Part shown: positions 25,533 to 33,483 of the stretch, in pieces
Numbering within the stretch: position 1 is the stretch's first letter
Layout: each line of letters opens with the position of its first letter
Assembly (NCBI GenBank): GCA_016779205.1
Contig: JADHOC010000009.1
Coordinates: 62,001-126,000 of the forward strand
From: Planctomycetota bacterium
GTDB lineage: Bacteria; Planctomycetota; UBA1135; GCA-002686595
Length of the DNA: 64,000 nt
Direction of reading: 5' to 3'
Notes under the pieces: model-generated
The model's input: only the letters and a program-made list of their open reading frames with translations
Database searches by the model: none
What the model was told of the DNA's origin: nothing
Position numbers and translations under genes: made by a program

Positions 25533-26843
25533 ATGAAACGACCGACGCTCCTCGCTGCGCTCTTGCTGGCCTCGGCGCCCTCGCTCCTCGCGAGCGGAGA
25601 CTTCCCCCGAGAGAAGCCGAACCCCGCCAAGGCCGCCCTCGAGGGCAAGGCGCCGCCTGAACTCCAGGTCGACGGCTGGATGAACACAGGCGGTGCGCCC
25701 ATGGACTGGGCCTCCCTCAAGGGGAAGGTGGTGGTGCTCGACTTCTGGGGTACCTGGTGAGGCCCCTGTCGTGGCGCGGTGCCGGGTCTCAAGGACCTGG
25801 CAGCGCGCTACGGGGACCAGGGTCTGGTCCTCATCGGTGTGCACTCGGCGAACGGTGGCGAGAAAATGGCCAGCTTCGTCAAGGAGCAGGGCATCGACTA
25901 CCCCGTGGCCATTGATCGGGCGGGCAAGCCCACGGTGAGCGCGTTCGCTGTGGACTCCTTCCCGGACTACTACATCGTGGACCGGGCGGGGAACGTTCGG
26001 GTGGCGGACCTCCCGAACAGGGCGCTCGAAGCGACGGTCCAGGCGCTCCTGGCTGAGCCTGTGCCGGCCGCGCTCCCGGCGGAGCTGGCCGAGGCATCCG
26101 AGCGCGCCACCCGCAAGGACAAGCGGCTGCTCGTGCTCCTCGGCACCGACGATGACCGAGCGGCGTTCAACAAGCTCTCCCGCCTCGACCGCGCCCTGCG
26201 CCGGGAGCTCAGCAATGAGTACGAGACGGTCCCCGCGCCCCTGGGTGGCTCCCTCGCGGTGGCCCTGGGCGTGACCGCCACGGAGCCCACCGCGATCGCC
26301 CTCGATGCCGGCGGCGCCCCCCTGGGCTCGATCGCCATGGGGGGGCTGGACAGGGAGCGGCTCTGGGCGTTCGCGCGGGAGCACAAGGTGGCCCCTGGGG
26401 ACGCGGAGACCATCCTCGCAGGCGCGCTGGCCCAGGCGACCAAGGAGAAGAAGCGGGTCCTGGTGCACCTCGGCGCGCCCTGGTGAAGCTGGTGCTTCAA
26501 GCTCGAGGAGTTCCTCGGGCGCAAGGGGGTCAAGGGCCCCATGGATCGGGACTACGTCACGGTCAAGATCGACGTGGAGCGCGACGCCAACGGTGAGGCC
26601 GTGGCCAAGCGCCTGCGGGGTGAGCGTCGCGGGGGGATCCCCTGGTTGGTCATCCTCGACGCGGAGGGCAAGGAGCTCGTGAGCAGCGACGCGCCCACGG
26701 GGAACATCGGCTGCCCGGTTCAGCCAGAGGAGGTGGCCTGGTTCACGGAGATGATCCGGCGCAGCGCGATCCGGCTGGAGGCCCCGGACGTGGCGGCGAT
26801 CGAAGCGGAGCTCGAGGCCTACGCCGTTTCTTTCAGGCGCTGA
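25533..26843 (+). CDS. Exported thioredoxin-fold protein with two predicted selenocysteines (UxxC, UxxC)
   Basis: One frame of 437 codons with two in-frame TGAs (25758-25760, 26484-26486), read here as selenocysteine. Residues 1-21 are a signal peptide. About 38-165 is a TlpA-like thioredoxin domain: VVVLDFWGTW, Sec76-Gly-Pro-Cys79, and the cis-Pro loop SFPDYYIVD. About 185-290 looks like a degenerate thioredoxin fold without cysteines. About 295-410 is a thioredoxin_7-like domain: VLVHLGAPW, Sec318-Ser-Trp-Cys321, and cis-Pro loop GGIPWLVILD. Both TGAs occupy the first Cys of CxxC, and homology continues without frameshift on both sides. It would act as an oxidoreductase outside the cytoplasm. 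TAGGCT at 25478-25483 is a possible -10. The alternatives (pseudogene, Cys-inserting UGA tRNA) are discussed in the findings. Ordinary gene finders would split it into three. Confidence 0.88.
25758..25797 (+). promoter_or_regulatory. Sec76 UGA with candidate bacterial SECIS 1
   Basis: After the TGA, GGU(G)CC at 25778-25783 pairs with GGACC at 25793-25797, with G25781 bulged, around a 9-base loop GGGUCUCAA. There are 23 bases between UGA and loop. A G in the first two loop positions and 16-37 bases from the UGA are the usual bacterial rules. The arrangement GGU-bulge-NN / loop with GGUCU / NNACC recalls the E. coli fdhF element. Drawn by hand, not folded by program. Confidence 0.6.
26484..26520 (+). 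promoter_or_regulatory. Sec318 UGA with candidate bacterial SECIS 2
   Basis: GCUCGAGG (26501-26508) pairs with CCUCGGGC (26513-26520), 8 pairs with one G-U, around the tetraloop AGUU. There are 22 bases between UGA and loop, and G is the second loop base. A second, overlapping hairpin, UGAAGC/GCUUCA (26484-26499), includes the UGA itself and might compete. Drawn by hand. Confidence 0.6.
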
Positions 26844-26868
26844 TGGGCGACGGGCGTCGAGTCCTTCC

Positions 26869-26891
26869 CCCTCGCCCGCGCTGGGCGAGGG
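26869..26891 (+). terminator. U-less hairpin after the selenoprotein gene
   Basis: CCCTCGCCC (26869-26877) and its complement (26883-26891) form a 9-bp stem with a 5-base loop, 26 bases after the stop and before the next gene's -10 box. No T run follows. Together with the promoter at 26918 it suggests the two genes are separate transcripts. Confidence 0.45.
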
Positions 26892-26917
26892 CGAGGGGCC
26901 CGGTTCACCGCCGCGGT

Positions 26918-26929
26918 TAGGCTGGTGGA
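26918..26929 (+). promoter_or_regulatory. Putative leaderless -10 box for the sulfatase gene
   Basis: TAGGCT (26918-26923), 6 bases before the ATG at 26930. No clear -35. Confidence 0.45.
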
Positions 26930-28351
26930 ATGATCCAAGTGACCTTGCTGGCCTTCATCGCGGCGGTGCCATGCCCACCGTCGGCCGCTTTCTCCACGGT
27001 CTCCCCCCTCGAGGGCGAGCGAACGCCGGTCGAAGGTGACCGTCCGCCCAGCCTCGTGGTGATCCTCGCCGATGACCTCGGCTGGGGGGATGTCGGGTGC
27101 CAGGGGCAGGAGAAGATCCTGACCCCGCGAATCGACCGCATGGCCGCGGAGGGCATGCGCTTCTCGGCGGGCTACGCGGGTTCGACGGTCTGCGCGCCGA
27201 GCCGCTCCGTGCTCATGACCGGGCTCCACGCGGGGCACACCCGGGTGCGTGGCAATCGCCGGGTCCCCCTGAGGGATGAGGACCTGACCGTGGCGGAGCT
27301 GCTCCTCGCCGAGGGGTATCGCACCGCCCTCTTCGGGAAGTGGGGGCTAGGCAACGCGGGGAGCAGCGGGCATCCCGTTCGCCAGGGCTTCGAGCGGTTC
27401 TTCGGCTACTCGGACCAGCTGCACGCCCACAACTCGTACCCCACCCACCTCTGGGACGGGGAGGAGCGGGTAGAGCTCTCCAACGTGGTGCCGGGGGAGG
27501 GCAAGTGGGGCCAGGGCAAGGCCAGCGAGCGTCACGACTGGGCGCCGGGCCGGATCCACCGGGAGGCCATGGGCTGGCTCCGTGCAGTGCCCAGGGAGGA
27601 GCCCTTCTTCCTCTACCTCGCCAGCACCGTGCCCCACGCCAACAACGAGGCCGGCTCCGACGGCATGGAGGTGCCGGACGTCGGCGTCTACGGGGACCGC
27701 CCCTGGCCGGAGCGTCAGCGCCAGCACGCCGCCATGGTCTCGGCCCTCGACGGCCAGGTCGGAGAGGTGCTGGACACCCTCGTGGCCATGGGGCGGGCGG
27801 AGGACACCCTGGTCCTCTTCCTCTCGGACAACGGTCCCCACCGTGAGGGGGGCAACGACCCGGACTTCGCGGATTCCAACGGGCCCTTCCGGGGGATCAA
27901 GCGCTCGCTCACCGAGGGCGGGCTTCGGGTGCCCTTCATCGCATGGTGGCCGGGGGTGGTCCCGGCGGCCTCCGTGGAGGAGGCGCCGGTGCACTTCCAG
28001 GACCTCTTCGCCACCGCCGGCGCCCTGGCGGGGGCCGAGGTTCCTGCGGGGCTCGACTCGCGCAACCTGCTGCCCACCCTGAAGGGGGCGGGCACACCCC
28101 CGGCGGCGCCCCTCTACTGGGAGTTTCACGAGCGCGGGTCCGCCGAGGCGGTGCGCTTTGGCCGCTGGAAGGCGATCCGGTCCCCGATGCAGACGGGGGG
28201 CGTCCAGCTCTACGACCTCGACGCGGACCCGGGCGAGGCCGTGGACCTCGCCCGTAACCCGGACCAGGCCGAGCGGGTCGCCGCCGCCATGCAGCTGATG
28301 GATGGGGCCCACGTGCCCTCGACGGACTTCAAGACGCCGTCCGAGCGCTGA
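26930..28351 (+). CDS. Arylsulfatase (canonical CAPSR motif)
   Basis: A 473-residue sulfatase with a signal peptide (MIQVTLLAFIAAVPCPPSAA). Motifs in order: LVVILADDLGWGDVGCQG (metal ligands), GSTVCAPSRSVLMTG (C-x-P-S-R, Cys converted to formylglycine), FGKWGLGNAGSSGHP, and TLVLFLSDNGPHREGGNDP. The C-terminal region ends with YWEFHERGSAEAVRFGRWKA and LYDLDADPGEAVDLA, typical of formylglycine sulfatases. It would cleave sulfate esters from glycans outside the cytoplasm; the exact substrate is unknown. No maturase gene is in the window. Downstream it is convergent with a small lipoprotein gene, 17 bases away. Confidence 0.92.
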   Translation: MIQVTLLAFIAAVPCPPSAAFSTVSPLEGERTPVEGDRPPSLVVILADDLGWGDVGCQGQEKILTPRIDRMAAEGMRFSAGYAGSTVCAPSRSVLMTGLHAGHTRVRGNRRVPLRDEDLTVAELLLAEGYRTALFGKWGLGNAGSSGHPVRQGFERFFGYSDQLHAHNSYPTHLWDGEERVELSNVVPGEGKWGQGKASERHDWAPGRIHREAMGWLRAVPREEPFFLYLASTVPHANNEAGSDGMEVPDVGVYGDRPWPERQRQHAAMVSALDGQVGEVLDTLVAMGRAEDTLVLFLSDNGPHREGGNDPDFADSNGPFRGIKRSLTEGGLRVPFIAWWPGVVPAASVEEAPVHFQDLFATAGALAGAEVPAGLDSRNLLPTLKGAGTPPAAPLYWEFHERGSAEAVRFGRWKAIRSPMQTGGVQLYDLDADPGEAVDLARNPDQAERVAAAMQLMDGAHVPSTDFKTPSER

Positions 28352-28368
28352 CCGAGCGCCCCGCGGCC

Positions 28369-28851
28369 TCAGAGCTTGGCGATGGAGGTGGCCGCGAGGC
28401 GGGTGTTGCCCGCCTCGTCGATGTGCAGCGTCCCCTTCACGCAGACCGCGGTGAGGTGGTCGAGCCCGCGGGCCCCCTTGAGGCCCCAGGCGGCGGGGAG
28501 GTCGCCGTCGAGGAACTCCACGTTGATGGTCGCGGCGGCGACGTCGGAGGGGTCCTCGCAGCAGAAGTCCCAGGGCGTGGGGCACTGATCCGTGCACGGG
28601 GGCAAGGAGCTGTCCACCAGGCGGAAGGTGGCGAGCTCGCCGAAGTCCTGGACCTGGCCCTTCACGACGACGACGCTGCCGCTGGGGCTCTGCTTCGCCG
28701 ACAGCACCCCCACGGCGTCCGCCATCGGGCCCTCGACCCAGAAGGAGTCGGGCATGGCGGGGGCCGCCAGGTCCACGGGGGCGGTCTCGCTGGAACAGCT
28801 GGCGCTGGCGAGAAGGACGACGAGGGCGGCGGTGACTTGGATGAGTTTCAT
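28369..28851 (-). CDS. Small Cys-containing lipoprotein
   Basis: A 160-residue protein with a lipoprotein signal (VVLLASASC). The mature part has a DFGELATFRLVDSSLP strand, then a cysteine cluster PPCTDQCPTPWDFCCEDP, and a C-terminal beta region (ATINVEFLDGD ... VCVKGTLHIDEAGN). The fold looks OB-like (VVVVKGQVQDFGELATFRLV, then a strand-rich end), and the Cys cluster could bind metal or form disulfides. I know this type only as a planctomycete lipoprotein of unknown function. Convergent with the sulfatase gene. No operon partner. Confidence 0.65.
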   Translation of the reverse strand: MKLIQVTAALVVLLASASCSSETAPVDLAAPAMPDSFWVEGPMADAVGVLSAKQSPSGSVVVVKGQVQDFGELATFRLVDSSLPPCTDQCPTPWDFCCEDPSDVAAATINVEFLDGDLPAAWGLKGARGLDHLTAVCVKGTLHIDEAGNTRLAATSIAKL

Positions 28852-28945
28852 GGCGTCTTCGGGTGAGGCCGCGGTGGGCCAAGCAGGGGAGAGGGTTTGA
28901 GGGGGGGGGTGAACGGGGAGGGAGAGGCCTCAGGGGTGCTCTTGT

Positions 28946-30085
28946 TCAGTCTTCCACCAGCGCGGTGGCAATCGGGAGGCGGACGACGCGGAGCGCCGCG
29001 GGGAGGACTCCGAGGAGCGCGATGAGGAGGACCGCCGCGAAGGCGGTGAGCACCGCGGTGGCATCGGCCCGCAGCTCGAACGCGCTCATGGCCAGGCTGA
29101 CCGAGGCGCCCGAGAGCACGATGCGACCGAGGGCGAGCCCGACAAGGGCCCCTGCGGCGGCGATGAGGATGGCCTCCACGAGGAGCGAGCGCGCGATGGA
29201 CCATGAGCTGAACCCGAGGGCCCGGAGCGCCGCTAGCTCTCGGATGCGGTCCTGGACGGAGGCGATGGAGGTGGTGACGCCCCCCAGGAGGGCGGCCAGG
29301 CCGATGAGGAGGGAGAGCGCCCAGGCCATGGAGCGGATGGGCCGCATGTAGTCCGCCAGCTCGGCGTAGTAGCGCTCACTGGAGACCATCTCCAGCTCGA
29401 GGTCGAGGCGCCGGTCACAGAAGAGCTTGAGGAGCTTCGCCGTGCGCTCCCCCTCCATGAGGACGAACACGCAGGAGGAGTCGTCCCTCCGCGAGAGCCC
29501 TCGCAGGGGCTCCAGGGGCGTCCAGATCTCGGCCTCCAGGGTCGTGCCGGGGGCCGAGAAGTGGCCGACGATGGTGAGCGCCGCGCCCTCGATGACGAGG
29601 GAGCGTCCGATGGCGAGGGCCCCCGGGGCGATCCCGGACTGCCCGGCGACGAGGCGCCCGACCATGACCTCGCCGGGGCCGGGGAGGTGACCCGCGGTCA
29701 GGGTCAGGGCGCGGTGGACCTCGTACGCGGCGTCGGTGACGCCGCGCACGAACCCCGAGTACGCGGTGTCCTGACCGGGGAGCTGCACGGAGGTGCCCAT
29801 GTGGATCTCGTCGGAGGCGGCGAGGATCCCGGGCACGCTGGCCTGCACGAGGGCGCCGAGCCCCGCCTGGGCGGTGGAGCGTACGACGTCCCGGTCCGAC
29901 ACGGAGGAGAGCAGGAGGGCCGTCCGAGGATCAGCGGCGCCGGAAAAGGTGCCCTCCAGCCCCCGGGCGAACGCCACCGTCGCCACCAGCAGCGCCGCCA
30001 CCATGGCGCTCGAGACGCCCGCCAGCAGCGTTCGCGTCGGGCGCCGCCCGAGGTTGCGGATGGAGTGGTCGAAGGGGAGGCCCAT
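28946..30085 (-). CDS. MacB/FtsX-type ABC transporter permease (second)
   Basis: A 379-residue permease of the FtsX/MacB family. It has an N-terminal transmembrane segment (RPTRTLLAGVSSAMVAALLV), a large periplasmic domain (about 50-250), then three C-terminal helices: MAWALSLLIGLAALLGGVTT, SLLVEAILIAAAGALVGLAL and AVLTAFAAVLLIALLGVLPAA. The stretch IRELAALRALGFSSWSIAR is the family's coupling motif preceding TM3. It is the last gene of a five-part export machine (TolC-like, HlyD-like, ATPase, two permeases). Two different permeases suggest a heterodimer, unlike homodimeric MacB. It starts one base after the other permease gene ends. Substrate unknown. Confidence 0.88.
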   Translation of the reverse strand: MGLPFDHSIRNLGRRPTRTLLAGVSSAMVAALLVATVAFARGLEGTFSGAADPRTALLLSSVSDRDVVRSTAQAGLGALVQASVPGILAASDEIHMGTSVQLPGQDTAYSGFVRGVTDAAYEVHRALTLTAGHLPGPGEVMVGRLVAGQSGIAPGALAIGRSLVIEGAALTIVGHFSAPGTTLEAEIWTPLEPLRGLSRRDDSSCVFVLMEGERTAKLLKLFCDRRLDLELEMVSSERYYAELADYMRPIRSMAWALSLLIGLAALLGGVTTSIASVQDRIRELAALRALGFSSWSIARSLLVEAILIAAAGALVGLALGRIVLSGASVSLAMSAFELRADATAVLTAFAAVLLIALLGVLPAALRVVRLPIATALVED

Positions 30086-30086
30086 G

Positions 30087-31223
30087 TCAGCTCACCAGGG
30101 AGTCCACGATGCCGGCGCGTGCGCTGCGGATCGCCGGGAGGGTGCCCGCCGCGACGCCCGTGGCCAGGGCCAGGAGAAAGCCGTTCATGATCAGCTCGGG
30201 CGTCACCAGGAACTCGACGGAGATGCCCTCGCTGCCGATGGTGGGGTGGGCGTTGGTGAGCAGGAGCAGGGCGCCTCCTACCCCGAGGGCCGCCCCCGCC
30301 ATGGAGATCATCAAGGCCTCACCGAGGACGAGGCCTGCGATGTGGGTCTCCCTGAACCCGATGGCCCGCAGGACCGCCGTCTCTCGGACGCGCTCCTGCG
30401 CCGCGATGATGACCGTGTTCGCCACGAGGGAGAGGACCACGATGATGCAGGCGAGCCCGAGGAGCCGGCCGAACCGGAGGATCTCCCGCAGGTCCCGGGT
30501 CGCGCTCTCGAGGTAGGCGATCCGTGGGCGGGTGGCGGTGGGGGACTCGGCGGTGGCGAACCCCTCGTCGATCGCCGCCGCCACCTCGGCGGGCTCGGTG
30601 GCGCCATCCACGAGGACCTCGAACTGGGTGACGGTCCCGAGGCGGTTCACCGGCCCCGCTCGCTGGAGGTACTCCAGGTGGGTCAGGATCAGCGACTCCT
30701 GGGTCGAGTCCGAGGAGGCCACGATGGCCGCGACCTTCACGTCGATCTCGCCGAAGCGGAACCGGTCTCCGACCTCCAGCCCCTTCCGGGCGGCGAAGGT
30801 CTGCCCCACCAGGGCCGAGTCCTTCTCCCGCTCGAAAGTCCCCAGGTCCCCTGCGATCGTCTGGAGGTCACGCTGGGCGAGGAGCTCGGCGGCCGGCGCC
30901 CCCTGGAAGGTGACGAGGTCGAGGCTCGCGCGGCAGTTATTGAGGAAAACCTTCACGGGGAGGACCCGCTCCACGCCCTCCACCGCCTCGATCCGCCGGG
31001 TGTAGGACTCGGGGAGGAAGGAGGTCTGGGGGCAGTACCGGTTCTCCCTGAAGACCACGAGGGTTCGGGCGGCGTCCGTGGCGTCCATGGCCCTGGAGAG
31101 GCCGGTCCCGAGGCTCTCCACCAGGACCAGGAGGGCGAGCGCGCTGGCCACGCCCGAGACGGTGAGGGTGGTTCGCCCCGGCCGCCGCCGCATGTTGCGG
31201 AGGATCAAGAGGAGCAGCTTCAA
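30087..31223 (-). CDS. MacB/FtsX-type ABC transporter permease (first)
   Basis: A 378-residue permease homologous in layout to the next gene. It has an N-terminal helix (GRTTLTVSGVASALALLVLV), a periplasmic domain, then helices LLGLACIIVVLSLVANTVII, VLGEALMISMAGAALGVGGA and LIMNGFLLALATGVAAGTLP. The coupling motif reads ERVRETAVLRAIGFRETHIA, as in the FtsX/MacB family. It partners with the ATPase at 31220, whose stop overlaps this start by 4 bases (ATGA). Together with the HlyD-like and TolC-like proteins it should form a tripartite exporter spanning both membranes. Confidence 0.88.
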   Translation of the reverse strand: MKLLLLILRNMRRRPGRTTLTVSGVASALALLVLVESLGTGLSRAMDATDAARTLVVFRENRYCPQTSFLPESYTRRIEAVEGVERVLPVKVFLNNCRASLDLVTFQGAPAAELLAQRDLQTIAGDLGTFEREKDSALVGQTFAARKGLEVGDRFRFGEIDVKVAAIVASSDSTQESLILTHLEYLQRAGPVNRLGTVTQFEVLVDGATEPAEVAAAIDEGFATAESPTATRPRIAYLESATRDLREILRFGRLLGLACIIVVLSLVANTVIIAAQERVRETAVLRAIGFRETHIAGLVLGEALMISMAGAALGVGGALLLLTNAHPTIGSEGISVEFLVTPELIMNGFLLALATGVAAGTLPAIRSARAGIVDSLVS

Positions 31224-31918
31224 GGGGCCGCCTCCAGGTCCACCTTCGAGGGCACCAGCTTCCCGCGGTCCAGTCGATAGACGCGGGTGCCCACTCGGGC
31301 GGCGAGCTCGTCATGGGTGACCATGACGATCGTCTTGCCCTGCTCCTGGTTGAGGCGCTGGAGCAGACGCAGGATGCCCTCGGCGGACTCTGCGTCCAGG
31401 CTCCCGGTCGGCTCATCGGCCACCAGCAACTCCGGATCCGCCACGAGGGCGCGGGCGATGGCGACCCGTTGCTCCTGCCCGCCGGAGAGCTGCTTGGGGA
31501 GGTGGGTCGCGCGATCGGTGAGCCCTACGGCGGCCAGGGCAAGCTCGACCCGGCGATGCCGCTCGGATCGAGAGAGCTTCTGGAGCCAGAGGGGCAGCTC
31601 GACGTTCTCGTAGGCGGTGAGGACCGGCACGAGGTGGGCGCGCTGGAAGATGTACCCGACGGTCCTCGCGCGCCACCTGGCGAGCTTCGACGCCCGCGCG
31701 CCCCCAACGTCTTGACCCCCGACCTGGACGCTCCCCGCGTCGGGCCGATCGATCCCGGCCAGGAGGTTGAGGAGGGTGGTCTTGCCTGACCCGGAGGGCC
31801 CGAGCAACACCAGGAAGTCGCCGGGCGCGACGTCCAGGTCCACGTCATCCAGCGGTGTGACCGCGTGGCCTCCCTTCATGTAGCGGCGCGTGACGCCCCG
31901 TAGTTCGATGAAGCTCAC
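31220..31918 (-). CDS. ABC transporter ATP-binding protein, MacB/LolD type
   Basis: A 232-residue ATPase. Walker A is [11 protein letters not shown], the signature [15 protein letters not shown], Walker [13 protein letters not shown], and the H-loop VTHDELAA. The LSGGQ(E/Q)QR plus ADEPTGSLD combination is typical of the MacB/LolD family, which powers FtsX-type permeases. It is coupled to the permease downstream and the HlyD-like protein upstream by 4-base overlaps. All ATPase motifs are intact. Expected to energise export of an unknown substrate. Confidence 0.93.
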   Translation of the reverse strand: MSFIELRGVTRRYMKGGHAVTPLDDVDLDVAPGDFLVLLGPSGSGKTTLLNLLAGIDRPDAGSVQVGGQDVGGARASKLARWRARTVGYIFQRAHLVPVLTAYENVELPLWLQKLSRSERHRRVELALAAVGLTDRATHLPKQLSGGQEQRVAIARALVADPELLVADEPTGSLDAESAEGILRLLQRLNQEQGKTIVMVTHDELAARVGTRVYRLDRGKLVPSKVDLEAAP

Positions 31919-33483
31919 GGCCGCTCCTCCTGGGCGTTGCCCGCGGACCCCTCGTTGACCTCGACGGGGACGCCCTCCGGCGCCGCGTCGGTCGGTAGCA
32001 TCTCTCGCCCCATGTCTATCAGCTCCACGGTCCAGTCCAACCCCTCCAGTACCTCGACGAGCGGGGTCCCGTCGGGGCCCGGCCGCTCCACTCCGGTCTT
32101 GACGGCGCGGCGCACTGCCAGGTCGCCATCGGGGTCATGGACCCAGACCCGGCCATCGGTCACGAGCGCCCTTGGGATCGCGAGCCGTCGCCGCCGCCGG
32201 TCCGCTCCGGGGGAGGCGGACTCCTTTGCCCGTGAGAAGAAGCGGACCTGCGCGAGCATGTCGGGTCTGAGCAGGCCGTCCGGGTCGAGGACCCGAACCT
32301 GCACCTCGAGGGTGACCTTCTGGATGTCTGCCAGCTGAACGACCCGGAGCACCTCGCCCGCGTAGGCTGCACCCGGGCGGGAGTCCGCCAGGATCTCGGC
32401 CTCCTGTCCCATGCCCAGGGTGCCCACCTCTGCCTGGGGGACGTCGACCCGGATCCGCAGCGCTGAGGGGTCGTAGAGGGAGCACACGGGGGCGCCGGTG
32501 GTCAGCGGATCGCCCGCAGTGGCCAGGCGCTCCAGGACCACGCCGTCCTGCGGGGCGACGATCACCGTGCGGGACAGGGCCAGCTCCGCCGCTTCCAGGG
32601 TGGCCCTGGCAAGATCGAGCGTCCCCTGGGCCCGGGCGAGTCGCGCCAGGCTGGTCTCCACGGTGCGCTGCTCCTCCAGGCGCAGCTCCAGGTGCCGCTC
32701 CGCTCGCGTGAGCTCCGCGGCGGCGTCCCCCGCTGCAGCGGCGGCCACCGCCTCGGCGGCGCGGAGCGTGGCGAGGCGGCTCTCGGCCCCCTCGAGGTCG
32801 GCCTCGGCGATCTCCACCTGTCGGGGGCCGGACGTGCCGGCCTCCTCGAGGGCCCTCTGGACCACGAGCTCGCTCTCGGCGAGCGAGACGGCGGCGAGCC
32901 CGCCACGGACCGCGGCGGACGCGTGGGCCGCCGCCGCGACGCGACCGGTGTGCTGCGCTCTGGCAGCGTCGCGGGCCGCGGTCACGTCAATGGCCGCCTC
33001 GTAGCTTTCCTCGGCGATCCGCTGATCGGCTGCCGCGAGGGCCACCTCCGCCTGGGCGACGGCGACCTGGGCCCGGGCCTGGTCCCTCGCGATCCGCGCG
33101 TCGTCGTCGATGAGGCGCGCGAGGGGTTGCCCCGCCGTCACGGCGTCGGACTCCTGCACGAGCACCTCGAGCACCACGCCCGCTGCGAGGGCCGGCGCGT
33201 GCACGGGGAAGGGGTCGGGCTCCACCCAGCCGGCGGCCTGGGTCAGGAGGGTCCGCGGAGCGTCGGTCTCCAGGCCGGGCTCCTCGAGCTGGGTCGGGCG
33301 GGTCAGGGTGACGGGGACCCGCTCGGTGAGGAGCTCGGCGATGGCGTCGCGCAGGATGAAGGCGAACGCCGCGAGGAGCGCGATGGGGACCGCGGTCCGG
33401 AGCCAGTGCCGCCGCGGCGCCTCCAGGCTGGCGGGGGCGCGGGAGAGACCGGCGAGGTCCACGTTGCGATCGACGTCGCTCAT
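31915..33483 (-). CDS. HlyD/MacA-type periplasmic adaptor protein
   Basis: A 522-residue adaptor with an N-terminal membrane anchor (VPIALLAAFAFILRDAIAEL) and a beta-barrel/lipoyl half-motif (VHAPALAAGVVLEVLVQESD, VTAGQPLARLIDD). A long Ala/Glu-rich coiled-coil hairpin follows (about 135-310), then the second lipoyl half (VIVAPQDGVVLERLATAGD) and a beta-barrel domain (LEVQVRVLDPDGLLRPDMLA). It bridges the ATPase/permease complex and the outer-membrane protein of the same operon. The long coiled coil is typical of adaptors that contact TolC. Overlaps by 4 bases with both neighbours (ATGA). Length is larger than MacA (about 370) because of the coiled coil. Confidence 0.9.
   Translation of the reverse strand: MSDVDRNVDLAGLSRAPASLEAPRRHWLRTAVPIALLAAFAFILRDAIAELLTERVPVTLTRPTQLEEPGLETDAPRTLLTQAAGWVEPDPFPVHAPALAAGVVLEVLVQESDAVTAGQPLARLIDDDARIARDQARAQVAVAQAEVALAAADQRIAEESYEAAIDVTAARDAARAQHTGRVAAAAHASAAVRGGLAAVSLAESELVVQRALEEAGTSGPRQVEIAEADLEGAESRLATLRAAEAVAAAAAGDAAAELTRAERHLELRLEEQRTVETSLARLARAQGTLDLARATLEAAELALSRTVIVAPQDGVVLERLATAGDPLTTGAPVCSLYDPSALRIRVDVPQAEVGTLGMGQEAEILADSRPGAAYAGEVLRVVQLADIQKVTLEVQVRVLDPDGLLRPDMLAQVRFFSRAKESASPGADRRRRRLAIPRALVTDGRVWVHDPDGDLAVRRAVKTGVERPGPDGTPLVEVLEGLDWTVELIDMGREMLPTDAAPEGVPVEVNEGSAGNAQEERP

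Noticed and set aside
25758..26486. Global reassignment of UGA in this genome
   Set aside because: Several other genes in the window end with TGA at sensible places (for example the DUF1592 gene and the PH-like gene). A Cys-inserting UGA tRNA remains a minor alternative for the two codons.
25533..26843. Reading the region as a decaying pseudogene or three separate genes
   Set aside because: Both TGAs fall at the first cysteine of CxxC motifs, there is no frameshift, domain homology is continuous, and the later parts have no plausible starts of their own.
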